Made by a program: the position numbers and the translations under genes. The notes under the pieces were generated by a model that searched no databases, was not told the DNA's origin, and saw only the letters and a program-made list of their open reading frames with translations. From assembly GCA_023213395.1 (NCBI GenBank), contig CM041465.1, forward strand, positions 104,477,741-104,541,740: DNA of 64,000 nucleotides. Reading direction: 5' to 3'. Shown one piece after another: positions 32,762-43,689 of the stretch. This DNA is from Cycas panzhihuaensis. Its lineage: Eukaryota; Cycadophyta. How positions within the stretch are numbered: position 1 is the stretch's first letter; the number at the start of each line of letters is the position of its first letter.

Positions 32762-34679
32762 CTATTAGGGGGTATCATCTCCTAGCCAACATGATTCCTC
32801 CCTAGGAGACCACATGCCTCCTAGGCTCCTCCTATGCCACTATGAGTTCCCAGCCTCACTCCCTTCATCCCAAGGCCTCCTTGGGGTTGATGTCGTCATG
32901 TGGGTATGAGTTCTACTTTGCGATGACCTCACTACCATATACTCCATCGGTTGATTGTATCACATCTAGATACGATCCCTCTCCCCCTCCACTCCTCGAA
33001 GCCTCTCCTATAGCACTGCCATCTTGATGTGACTCTCTGCATCACCATCTGCTACTCCTCCACCTTGAGCCTCTAATGCCTGGACCTAGCCTTATAAAGT
33101 ATGCCTCTCCATGATCACATGGTTTCTCTTTATGCGGATCTTGTCCAACTCCCTCTGTAGTTGTCCTATCCTCGCCTAGCGCTCATGGGACTCTGCTACC
33201 CATATATCCCTAGCTCTAATTAGTGGGACAAATGCTGCTATGTGTGCCTCTGTCGATCGAGGCTCCTCTCCAGCCTGGATGGGAGGTTGCCCCTCTGTGT
33301 AGACCTGGGGGAATACCTCTTGGACTATTGTCTCTATTAACCTTGCCATCTCCCCTGCTCCTGCCAATACAAACACATCATCTGTTAGTTTATACATCCA
33401 TGTATCAAATCTCAAAACCAAATCAAAGCAAACTATCTAAGCACCTAGTGGTCGAAAGGTGACAGGAAAAGGTAGTATCTCACCTCTTGGGATATCTAGC
33501 TCCTTGACTTGGATGACCACCTCCTCCATGGGACCTCTCTTAGCCATTAGTACCTCCTCCTTAGCCTTAAGTACCACCTTGCCTACCTCCTGGCCTGTCG
33601 AGGCATCTCCTCCCCCCTTTATTGCTGCCACCACTAGAGCTCTCCCTACCACCCTCAATCTCTGTACTAGTATGTGAGGTGGCCTACCTCCTCCTGTAGC
33701 TCCTAAAGGACCTACCTCACCTCCTACAGCCCCTGAAAGACCTGCATCTCCTCTTGTCACTCCTGATGGGACTACCATCGCCTCCATCATCACCTCTATT
33801 ATCACCTCCATCTCTAGGACCACCTTCTAACCCTCTTGTCTCATCGTCGCTATCCCATCTCACTCCTCTATATGGATCTATCATGTAGTCTGCCAGAGTG
33901 AGGAGGTCTAGCGATGTTGCCTCCACTGATCACCTAACATGTACCTGATCCTTGGTCCCTCTAAATTGAGTCTACCATCTATGCACCATGGGTGCTCTCA
34001 CTAAGATGGGGTAAGGTTCTCTCAATGGTGCCACTTCCCTAAGGTGGTCAAAGAACTAACACTGTAATAAAGTACAATAGGAGAATCCTCCTCTCTCTAC
34101 CACCCTGATAGCATCCAGCTGTGTGATTATGTTCACCGTTATTAGGGTAGCCCAATCCAGTCTCTCCCCCACCTCACACATTCGAATGGTGTCCATGCAT
34201 CTACCTAGAATATCTATATAATTCTGTTTTTCAAAAATCTAGAACAGAATACCCAATGTAATGAGTTTCCTCACCTAAGGAATCCATGACATGACCATCG
34301 TCTGGATTGATACCCCTCATTGATCCCACCTTCCCTGGCCTATGAAGAATGTGGTTGCCTTTGTGTGTGAAACATCGGTACTAGGCAATGTCCGTAGTGA
34401 TGTTGTCACCTCTTCTACCAGTGCCCCCAGGATCCTCCTAATATCTTTTGGCGTGGTAGTAACATCCTCCACTTAGAGAAGATGGAAGATGTGCTGCCTC
34501 TGATCCTAATGGTTAACTATATCCATTAGGAGGCACTAATCTAATGCATACTAGGGGGTCTTGATGATCTTCAATAACCCACATCATCCCAATATCTACT
34601 TATCTCCTTGTGACATCATCTCTATGAAGCTCATCATAATGATTCATATGTTCTTGTAGTTGTCTACCATGATAACTGC
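32762..34679 (-). pseudogene. Tat-D antisense PMD gene, exons 2 and 3
   Basis: Exon 2 spans 34679-33484, opening AVIMVDNYKNI after a TTTTGTAG acceptor and ending at a GTGAGA donor. Exon 3 starts at 33360 after a GGCAG acceptor and runs to about 32762. Exon 1 lies 17 kb away at 51652-51629, because Tat-E sits in intron 1. PMD-like sequence is heavily decayed, but the shared TAG before the KQN block and the acidic tail (MDPYRGVRWDSDDETRG-like) remain. Exon 2 length is not congruent with the other copies, so there is an indel. Confidence 0.68.
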
Positions 34680-34778
34680 CTACAAAAGCCACCCAAGAGT
34701 CAGTCAAAACATTCCACACTATGTCAGGTTGCCCCTAGGATGCCTCTTATTTTACTCGGATGAGTTTGACACCCCTTT

Positions 34779-34783
34779 CAGGT
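34779..34783. repeat. Target-site duplication of Tat-E, left copy
   Basis: CAGGT before the element against CAGGC at 51213-51217 after it; four of five bases agree. Confidence 0.7.
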
Positions 34784-37146
34784 TGAAACGCTTACTGCGA
34801 GGTGGTGTCCCTATGTCTAGAAAAAAGGATATAAGAATATGTAATGCTAACTAAACTAGGCACTAAGGACTTCACCTCGCAGGGTGTCCGTGCACCGGAG
34901 CACGGATTCGGGACTGCAAGATGCCTGGTTGCTTCTAGGTAGCTGTGCAAAACAAAGCCTTCCTACCCCTCGGATGGTCAGGAAGAGGAGAAAGCGCCTT
35001 GCGCATTGCGTCTTCTCAAGGTAATGAGAAGGCAATGAACAGAAGGGCAGCTAACTAACATACAGGCAAATGAAACAAAGGGGGGTGCAATGAGGGTAAC
35101 TCGAATGCAATGTAAATAAGCTAACTACGCTATGCTATACTAGCTAAAGCAAGAAATAATATAAAAATGAGTGCACTTTTCCTTTTCCCTTTTTAACCTT
35201 TTACAATTTCCTAACTACACAAGCAAATGTATGGAAGGTGACAATGTAAAAGGGATACGCGGGAAACAAGGAGAATACCTAGATCTGGCGCCTGAATGGA
35301 GTGTTGTTCACCTCTTCAAGTCTCGCTCCTTTCTACTCCATTCGCCGTGCATGCGATGCCGATCGGTGGCGGTTGCCAGAAGCAATAGAAGAGGGGCTCA
35401 CTTACCTCCCCTCAGGCATGCAAAAGCAAATGAACAGAAAGAAACGAAAAGCTTGAAACCAAATAAAATAGCAACATGCAAGAAATACTCTCACCACCAT
35501 ACACCATAAAGACACTCGAAAGGGAAAGGAGTATAGCCTCAGGATGGTTAACTCACCCACGGAAGACCTCCACAAAACTCGGGAAGGAGAAACTATTTGA
35601 CAACAAGGTAGTGAAGCAACAAACCATAACAAGGAAAGGAATAACAGAAAAAACTTGGAGCTTGGATAGGGCCCAACACCAACAAATAAGACTTCTGGCA
35701 ATGACGTAGTAATGGGTTGCTTATGCTAACTTGAACTCTACAACTAAAATTTCCTAAACTCCCCCAGCCCATTTCCTAAGAGAGCACTAATGGAAAAGGG
35801 AAAGAGGATAAGGGACGGAACCCTTGGGGAGAAGGATAGCAATGGGGGACGGAACCCCGCCTACCTCCCTCAAATCCTCTTATGTTGCTCCTTTGCACCG
35901 GCTAACTAAGGAAGGGGGTAAAAGAGATGGTTTAAGTAAAATAGTAAGGCCTCAAAAGAACATGGGGGAATATTACTAATCTAGTGCAACAACATGAAGA
36001 AAACTAGACAACTAGGATCTCATTCATTAATAGACAAAAGAAATAAGAACAAAATGAATTGCAAGTAGGAATAAGAAATACCTTGTAGGAAGATAACCAA
36101 GCATGAGCTTTGCTGTTAGGAAACAACAGCAATAACCAATGTATGAGGGCTAATCATGATAGGTTTTTGTAAGAGTAAAAATGAGGAAAAATCCTTGCAA
36201 ACTTGGAGCCTTGGAAGTTGGCTCTTTGGAGAAGCTTTTGGGTAAAAATGTCCTTTGGAACCTTCAGCACCTATAAAGAGGGATGAGGCTTGATGTTGAG
36301 AGCTATAAGGGGCAGCAATGGCCCTGCAAGTCCAACTGGTAGCAATCCTTCTATCCTTTGTCAAGTTGTTGTGCATGTAGATTGTCTTTTTTTGTGTGTT
36401 TTTTGTTTAAAAGTCAGAAATTTTGCCAAAAGATCTTGAGAATGGGGAGCAAAATCCCCTTTACCCTCCTGTTCACAGTAGGTGAATGTTGGGGATGTTA
36501 GGCCGACTCAAATCAATTGACGCCACACGGTAGTTCCGCAAAAAAATGAAAACTGTCGCGTGGTTCTCTTTTTTAAATTTCAAAGAGTCATACTATGGTA
36601 AACTCTGTGGTATCGCAGCAAAGACTGCAATACTGCTAAGTTTATAGTGGTATCAGACTAAAAACAAAAAAGAGAAAAAGGAGTAGAATCATCAGGTTTT
36701 GAAGTAAAAACCAAGGCTAAACATAAGCTAGAGCAGCTGGGGGAATGCCCAGGTAATGGGCAGGTACCCAAAATAATGAAAAGAGTCCTAACTGAGGATT
36801 AAATCAGGCTTAGGAAGGACTGCAACGTAAGCAACATGTTGTAATAGGAGCAAATAGGACTGACGGAAACATCCCGGGAGACCGTGGAGACAATATGGGT
36901 GGTTGTGCGCCATACGAGGTGCAACATTCGCTGAGGAATGCCCCTGCTATGAGTCATCATAGGCTGATGGTGTGCCGTAAGCACATGCAATATGATTAAG
37001 TAGAGAAGCAATGCATGCATACAAACATATGTTAGGCAATCTATGCTAAATAATCTCAATTGAGCATGGGCAAGAAAAAGTAAGAATGTATACCTGAATA
37101 TACCTACGTCGATGCGTCTCGAGTCCATTCCCAGTACTGGGAAACA
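34784..37146 (-). repeat. 3' LTR of Tat-E (2363 bp)
   Basis: Plus-strand ends are TGAAACGCTTACTGCG and CAGTACTGGGAAACA. It lacks a 191-bp block present in the other LTR (49322-49512) and in Tat-C; the junction is at about 35459-35463. No gene inside. Confidence 0.92.
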
Positions 37147-37226
37147 CTACCCCCTTGGAAGCAGAGCCTCACTGCTCAGAAGCATAATGTAATGGTGAAT
37201 GCTGACAATCAAAGATATGAGTAGCA

Positions 37227-37288
<62 letters not shown>

Positions 37289-37509
37289 AGCAATAAAGAG
37301 TAGCACGTGGACCAGGGGTATAGGCGAGTGTCGTGGCAGAATACGTGGACAAGGGAGACGGAGACGAGGACAACGTAGGGGCTAGCTACACGTCGTCTAA
37401 ACATCGACCTGTAACTAAAATAAGAAAGCAAGAGGGGATGCCCCCATTGCCACAGTGCAACATGGAGTACGAGGGCATCCAGCAAATAGAGTAAATATAT
37501 CTAACTAAC
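37147..37509 (-). other. Tat-E polypurine tract and 3' spacer with TA microsatellite
   Basis: On the minus strand CCAAGGGGGTAG (37158-37147) directly precedes the LTR and is the plus-strand primer. The rest is spacer with a long, nearly pure TA repeat at about 37231-37288, likely polymorphic. No gene. Confidence 0.75.
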
Positions 37510-37971
37510 AGCAACCAGAGACTCGGGCATGGGCTGGCCAGGCAAGCCTTAGGGGTGGTCATCTAGAAGAGGGAGGCGACGCTCAAGGATGAGGTAGACG
37601 AGGTTGTCAGCCTCAGCATTGAGATGCCTAGGGATATGCTAAATATCCACTGATGAGAAATAAGCTAGAAGAGACCTGGCAGCAGACACGAGGGTTCTCA
37701 AGTGAGGGCATCCCACCTGGTAGACCTAGGTGAGCTGGGACACCACAACCTGTGAATCGCAAAGCAACACGATGGACCCACGATGGAGACGGAGAGCATC
37801 GGTAAGGGCTTCAATAACGGCCGTATACTTAGCTTTGTTATTGGTTGCCTCAGGAAGGAAGACCCCAGAATGCGAGAAATCGTGTCCAGAGGGACTACGA
37901 AGAATCCACGCAGCGGCGGAAGGTCCAGGGTTGCCATGACTTCCACCATCGGTAAAAATGAAAAGGGACAT
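37510..37971 (-). pseudogene. Tat-E additional RNase H (aRNH)
   Basis: ATG at 37971: MSLFIFTDGGSHGNPGPSAA, GVFLPEATNNKAKYTAVIEA, LLCDSQVVVSQLT, then a TAG, and HLNAEADNLVYLILERRLPL. The layout matches plant-type RNase HI with catalytic D, E, D, D, but the Glu is Lys here (AKY). A CAG to TAG stop follows SQLT. Tat elements carry this second RNase H in addition to the pol one. With its own ATG and an upstream TATA region it may have been expressed separately from pol. Confidence 0.87.
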
Positions 37972-38497
37972 GTCTGGTCACTAAATCCTATAGTAAACAA
38001 ATAGCAATGAAAATAAAAGAAAGACTTGAATGGTGAGGAAAAAAGTGGCCGAGAAGGGTAGGAGGACCTAGCAATGAGGTTATCTCAGAATGAGAGCAAG
38101 CAATCCAACCACAGGCTGAGAGTGGGCAGCGAAAAGATGCCCTAGAGTACCAAAGGTTGCTTTGGTAAGCAAAACATGCCCCTGGATGGGGGAGCATTCC
38201 CTTCAGAGACCCCAGGGGTGAAAAAGAGCTGCGAAAACGAGGCCAAAGTGGCGAAATGAGCCAAACGAGTATAAACTTGGGCATGCATAGGAGTAGCTCG
38301 TAAAACGATGTAGAAGGGCCCTGGCAAAAGTGCGATAATGAGGCGCCATAAATGCCCTTACAAGGGAGGGTAAAAAGGGCGTCATTAGAGTGCAAAAGGT
38401 GATAGGGCCAGAAGGCAAAGGCTATCAGGGCAACAAGACGGTCCCAACGACTGTCGCGGAGCCAGAAACGGAAGAAGTGCCCATCGGGGCCCTCACC
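37972..38497 (-). other. Leader between divergent TATA and aRNH, Tat-E
   Basis: A 183-codon open stretch (38536-37988, MKMNPIFIRFPYIGEGPDGH) covers this leader, but it spans the TATA box itself and is broken in Tat-B, Tat-D and Tat-F. I read it as conserved leader DNA and not a proven gene. Confidence 0.45.
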
Positions 38498-38506
38498 TAT
38501 ATAAGG
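38498..38506 (+). promoter_or_regulatory. TATA box of Tat-E antisense PMD gene (divergent promoter)
   Basis: TATATAAGG lies 159 nt before the PMD ATG. The reverse reads CCTTATATAGG, also a TATA element pointing to aRNH. Spacing to the ATG equals that in Tat-B. Confidence 0.62.
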
Positions 38507-38664
38507 AAAACGAATGAAAATTGGATTCATTTTCACCAGCTCTTGTACGAAACCAGAGCCATTCCCTTACGACACGGAGCGCTACCCGACTTCGAAGGTA
38601 CGCAGGAGATGATCCAACCGTTGGATCTGAGCACAGTGAGAGCCATTATGACCAGAGGGATGAG

Positions 38665-41117
38665 ATGGCGATGGTCAGGCTAGACCCAGTGAGTGGATCT
38701 CATGAAACCTTCCCCATTTCAAAGTTCAAAGTTTATTACTTTTTAGTTAATTTTATGCATTTTTTATGCCCCTTATGGGTAATTGGATGCCTCTCGAAGT
38801 CTGAATCAGACCTGGAAAGAGGCAGGGACCTGGGCATTAGGGAGCCTTGGTCCCGGTGGGTCCCATGGGGTTCCACCACAAAACTTTTTGAGATTTTCAG
38901 CGTAAACCCCCTTTTAGGGGGTTACCATTCTGCATGACCAAGATTGCGGCACCGCGATCTTAGCCGTGGGATCACTAAAGAAAAGTAATCGCTACGGGAC
39001 CCACTCCAAATTTAGCGATACTGCTAAATTTGGGGTGGTACATAGGCAAAAAACTAGAAAAAATTAAAAGAGAGGCTAAACAGCCCCCAAAACTCAAGCA
39101 GGAAAGTTAGAAAGGAAGCTAGGAGCATAGGTGACTGCTAGGAGGCTGACCTTGGTTGATTTTTGATGATTATAGGTAGTTACCACGGTGGACAACCACG
39201 AGAACGTAGGCATTCCCATACTGAGCTATATGGAGATGGCATCCCAAGAGGATAAGGTGACTCTGCGGCGGTGTGGCCTATACAAGGCCCTCAAGACACC
39301 TCAGTTCACATCAGACCAGAGGCTTTTGGTTGACATCGTGTCGCACTGGGACAGGAGGAGGCACGTATTTCACCTACCTCAGATAGGTGATGTCACTATT
39401 ACCCCAAGGGATATCAGGCATATTCTAGGGGTTCCAGTGACAGGGAGGCCAGTGGGGCCAGCACCGAGGCAAGGCCTACGGAGGCGGCCTAGTTTTTCCT
39501 GTGGGCCAAGCGGTGGGAGCGGAGGAGCTACCCTCCAGACTATGCTTATGTCACAAATTCCTCGAGTGAGGAAATTAATAGTACTATGCATTCTGTTCTA
39601 GATTTCCCAGAAACAGAACTACAGGGAGATCCCTGGAGGCTGGGTAGACGTAGTGCGCTGGTACGAGGCCGGTGAGAGGATGGATTGGGTTACTCTAGTT
39701 GTGGCGAACCTCGTCGCCCAGCTAGACACCATCTGGAGGTCTAGTAGGGGAGGATTCTCTTACAGCATGCTGTTGTAGTGCTGGTTTTTTGACTATTTTG
39801 CAGTAGTAGCACCAGCAGGGGGGCCATACCCCATAGCAGAGTGGGCCCCGATGGTCCACAGATGGCAGACGTGGCTCTAAGGGACAGAGAATTAGGTGCA
39901 TGTCTGTTAGTTGGTCGATGCGATGTCACTTGACTTCCTCACTTTGACAGACTATACAACAAAGCCATACAGGGCAGTGAGGTGAGATAGTGACCATGGA
40001 GCAGGCAGAGCAGGAGTGCCCATCGACGATGACGATGACATCGACGACGATAGCAGTGATGACAGTGATGATGGGGGAGATGGGGCTGGCCCATTACAAC
40101 CTGCAAGAGAGGCAGGTCTATCACGGTCGGCAGGAGGAGCAGCAGGACCATCCGGGACTGCCGAATGAGGGGTAGGCCCATCAGGAGCCGCTAAGGGGAG
40201 CAGGGTGCCAGAGACTAGGGGCCGCTGACTACGAATCGTGAGGAGCTCCGAAGAGGCAAGGGTCGAGCTAGTCCCTGCTAGGAGCGAGATTGAGGCAGAG
40301 GAGGTACCTAAGGTTGAGGTACCTATAGTTGGCAGAGGGCTAGGAGACGAGGATGTCACCCGAGCAGAGGAGCCGGCGGCCATGGCAGGTGAGACCTAAC
40401 CATTTCCTTAGTTGTTTGACATCTAGATAGATACTTGGTTTCATTATATCATGGTATGCAGTGGGGATATATACTGACACATGGCATGTTGCATTGATAG
40501 GTGTAGCAGAGGTTTAGAGACTGGTGGAGGCCATGGTGAGGGAGATGTTCCCTCAAGTCTACGCAGAGGGGCAACTGCCCATCTAGGCAAAGGATGCGCC
40601 CAGGTCGGCAGGAGCCCATATGCAGGCGTTTGCCCCATTGGCGAGGGTGAGAGACATCTGAGCTACAGAGTCCCAAGAACACATGGCATTCTGGGGGTAG
40701 CTACAGCGAGAGCTTGACACAGCCAGGGGCGAGCGGGACGAGCTGTGCAGACGAGTCCAGGCCTTAGAGGCTCAGGGTAGACTAGGAGGAGATATCGAGA
40801 GCAGGGTCCAGATAGCAGTACTCAAGGAGCACCTTAGAGCGATAGAGGAGAGATCCCAGAGCATGGAGGAGGGACTCTAGGGAGAGAGGAATCATATCTA
40901 GGCCCGATACGATCAGCTGGTGGCGTAGATGGCCTCGAGGTCGAGCAGGAGCTAGACCTACACACACACAATGGCTACAACCCTGAGATGACCTCGGGAT
41001 GAGGGAAGCAAGGCGGGTAGCCCGCGGAGGCCCAGGAGGAGCCTCGGAGGGATGTGGTCCCCGGGAAAGGGATCACACAGGCCAGGGGATGGCACCCCAG
41101 GATCTGGATAGCAGTAG
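38665..41117 (+). pseudogene. Tat-E antisense PMD-like gene, three exons
   Basis: Exons are 38665-38688 (MAMVRLDP), 39176-40388 and 40501-41117, with introns GTGAGT...TAG (487 nt, phase 0) and GTGAGA...TAG (112 nt, phase 1). Exon 2 encodes LRRCGLYKALKTPQFTSDQ, HVFHLPQIGDVTITPRDI and HILGVPVTG, matching the conserved N-terminal part of the plant mobile domain, then FSYSMLL and EWAPMVHRWQ, and an Asp run with a Gly/Pro/Ser tail. Exon 3 encodes a probable coiled coil (RELDTARGERDELCRRVQAL) and a basic tail. Cellular PMD proteins act in the nucleus; here the role is unknown. Stops include TAG after CILF. Overlapping minus-strand reading frames are shadows. Confidence 0.75.
38940..39033. promoter_or_regulatory. 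Palindrome pair in intron 1 of Tat-E PMD gene
   Basis: At 38940-38961 are 10-bp arms AAGATTGCGG and CCGCGATCTT with a 2-nt centre (one mismatch). At 39006-39033 are perfect 11-bp arms CCAAATTTAGC and GCTAAATTTGG with a 6-nt centre. Sizes (22 and 28 bp) equal those in Tat-B. The mechanism is unknown; the sites could be recognised by a protein or the element's own PMD product. Confidence 0.6.
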
Positions 41118-41705
41118 AAGATGAGATGTATATGTGGTTTAGACGGGAAAGCACAGGCCTCTAGGGGGTCATATGTAGGCTCACATAATTGTACCCTCCC
41201 TGCAAGGATCCCAGCTTCCCACATGCATGATGTACCATGACATTTTTGATATATATATATATATATATATATACGGGGTAATTGGAACCCCATTTTGACA
41301 TGAAATGGTGTGTATCATGTATGATAGAGATAGCATGTATGATTTACTTTGTATGATGTAAATGTTGCAAATGTAAATATGTTTTGTTATAAGTATTTTG
41401 TTGTAAATATTTTGTTGTAATATGCATGTATTTGTTTCTATGTATGGCTATATGTCTAACAGGAGCACACACATCCACCATAAGCATAGGTGATTGAGAG
41501 GTGTGAGATTAGAAATAGAGCAACATGCACATCCATAGGGGAGCATAGCAGAATATGCGAAGGAAACAACAAGCAGGAGAAGGGAGTGACAATACTCCAC
41601 AGCATCGTCCTAGTCAGGGAATGCCCAAATAGGAGGACAAAGGTTCCTAAGAGCATATGGGAACACGGGTTCCGTGGGAGGAACCGGAAGAAGAAGCAAA
41701 AAAAT
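41118..41705. other. Tat-E spacer between converging PMD and INT genes
   Basis: No gene. It includes an AT dinucleotide run at 41250-41273 and the conserved GTACCCTCC-type 3' untranslated block (near 41190). Confidence 0.6.
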
Positions 41706-41762
41706 CCATCTTAAATTACCATTCGTACCACAGTTGGGAGGAATGGGAACAATTTAAAATGG
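41706..41762 (-). ncRNA. Conserved stem-loop after INT stop, Tat-E copy
   Basis: On the element strand the arms are CCATTTTAAATT and AATTTAAGATGG: 11 Watson-Crick pairs and one U-G. The inner CCATTC/GAATGG stem is intact. It lies 45 bases after the INT stop. Confidence 0.7.
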
Positions 41763-41807
41763 TAGTTTAGGCTCGTTTCGGAGCAACGCGAAGAAAAAGC
41801 TAAAAGA

Positions 41808-42980
41808 TCACACGTAGAACTTCTTGAGGAACTTCCCGTTGACTGCTTTCTCAAATTCTAAGCCTTCTAAGGTGGTGATCCTATATGCGCCATTATCAAG
41901 GCTTTTGAGAACGAAGAAGGGGCCTACCCATTTGGGCCCAAATTTGGCCAAGCGATCATAAAGGTACTCCAATTTGAGGACATGGTCCCCGGGGCACAAA
42001 GGACAAGCACAAAGATGTTTGTTGTGTGTCCTTTACAAACGGGCTTTCAAAGTGAGGTTCGCTTGATAAGCCATTAAATGCCTCTCATCTAGGGCTTCGA
42101 GGTCTAGGAGGTGAGCCTGGCGAATAGACTCCTCGTTAATGAGGCCTCGAAGGGAAACCTGTAGAGAGGGGATCTCCACTTCCAGTGGGAGCACCGCCTC
42201 GGTCCTATATACTAACGAGAATGGGGTCATTCCGGTAGCTGTGCGGATGGAAGTGTGATAAGCCCACAGGGTGGAAGAGAGTTGGATGTGCCAATCCTAT
42301 TGAAATTGAGCGACGGTTTTCTTTAGAATGCTAACGAGCATTTTGTTAAAAGATTCAACTTGCCCATTTGCTTGGGGGTAATAAGGGGATGACGTCTTAT
42401 GTGAGATTTTAAATTTCTCGCATAGCTCGTCCATTTCCTTATTACAGAAGGAAGTTCCATTATCCGTAATTAGGACATCTGGAATCTCGAAACGGTAAAT
42501 AATACGTTGGTAGATGAAGGTGGCTATCGTCTTACCAGGGTTAGTGGACAGGGGGATTGCCTCTACCCATTTAGTGAAGTATTTGGTAGAAGTTAAGATA
42601 TATCTATGTTGTGCAGAAGATGGCAGCGATATAGCCCCAATGAGGTCCAAGCCCCATTGAGAGAAGGGCCACGGAGACACGATAGGGTGCAATGCCTCTG
42701 AAGGTACGTGAGAGACATTGGCATGCTCCTGATATCACCAACATCTAAGGGCATAGGCATGAGCGTCCTTGAACAAGGATGGCTGGTAATAACCCATGCG
42801 GAGGATCCTTTGGGCCATGGATTGGCCCCCAAAGTGGCCCCTGCAAATGCCATGGTGGCATTCACGGAGTATTTGGTCTGCTTCGTTAGGAGCGATGCAG
42901 CAAAGTAGGATCCCGTCGAAGGATCTCTTATACAACACTTTGTCCACGAAGAAGTGTTGCCTAGCAGTGGCGCGGATGCA
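41808..42980 (-). pseudogene. Tat-E integrase (near complete)
   Basis: KRSFDGILLCCIAPNEADQI leads to the His pair in CHHGICRGHFGG. The Cys pair is damaged (RCW*YQEH). The DDE core is intact: GLDLIGAI, ITDNGTSFCNKEMDELC and PQANGQVESFNKM. The C-terminal domain runs through TEAVLPLEVEIPSLQ, PKWVGPFFVLKSLDNGAYRI and KFLKKFYV to TGA at 41808. No chromodomain. Remaining stops fall after AQFQ and after LKARL. It is the best preserved integrase in the window. Confidence 0.92.
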
Positions 42981-43129
42981 TGACCTAACCTTGTTACTGG
43001 CTTCAGGGCGATATTCTTGTTGTGTCAGATATCACACAATGTCACCGTACCACTCGCTATCAGGGAGTGGGGTGAAGAGAAGCATCTTAGACAGTCATAA
43101 TAGACTCGTCCAGGAAAGAGTCATCAATA

Positions 43130-43620
43130 GGAACACCGCTCATATTGGGAATGACCGCATCAGATAATTGCTCTGCTACTATTATTCCCTTCTTCGACTT
43201 CCTGTTGATGACTTGCAAGTCAAACTCTTAAAGCAGGACAGCCCAACGGCCTACCCTACCCATCAAGTCCGAATGAGTAAGTAAGTAACGCAAGGGATCG
43301 GATTGAACGATCACCTTGGTTGTATTCCTGAGTAAGTAATGCCTAAACTTCTTAGTCGCATAGACCAAGGAGAGGCATTCCTTTTCGGTAGGAGGATAGT
43401 TTAATTCAGCGGCAACGAGAGTGTGGCTGATGAAATAAATAGCCCTCTCGGTTCCTGAATCGTCCTCCTATGCAAGCATTGCGCCTAGGGATTCGTCGGT
43501 TGCTGAGGTATACAAGATGAAGGGCCTATCAAAGCGAGCAGGCACCAGTGTAGGGGTAGAAACGAGAGCTTCCTTGAGTCCTACGAAGGCCTTTTGGGTC
43601 TTGTCTAACCAAATAAAAAG
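43130..43620 (-). pseudogene. Tat-E pol RNase H domain
   Basis: The minus strand reads FDRPFILYTSATDESLGAML, then a TAG, EDDSGTERAIYFISHTLVAA, EKECLSLVYATKKFRHYLL, IVQSDPLRYLLTHSDL and FDLQVINRKSKKG. Catalytic Asp, Glu and Asp are all present. Stops at CAA/CAG positions (after AMLA, after AVLL) interrupt it. Confidence 0.85.
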
Positions 43621-43689
43621 GGCTCATTTCTTCAATAGTTTCGTAAGAGGCTTGGCATTTATAGCGAAATTTGCCAAGAAATACCTCAG

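Larger units (their letters stand above)
31618..34783 (+). mobile_element. Tat-D, left fragment (INT C-terminus to PMD intron 1)
   Basis: This is the oldest host element visible. It begins mid-integrase at the Tat-B junction and ends at the Tat-E insertion. It continues at 51213. Its aRNH and 3' spacer resemble Tat-B and Tat-F. No LTR of this element is in the window. Confidence 0.85.

Noticed and set aside
37231-37288. TA-rich run as a possible origin or attachment site
   Set aside because: A simple dinucleotide microsatellite; similar shorter runs occur at the same kind of place in other copies with no other signal.
37988-38536. 183-codon minus-strand open frame MKMNPIFIRFPYIG..., partly recognisable in Tat-B and Tat-F
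   Set aside because: It contains the TATA box inside its own coding sequence (FPYIG is TTTCCTTATATAGG), is broken by stops in the other copies, and shows no domain. Similarity is explained by conserved promoter and leader DNA.
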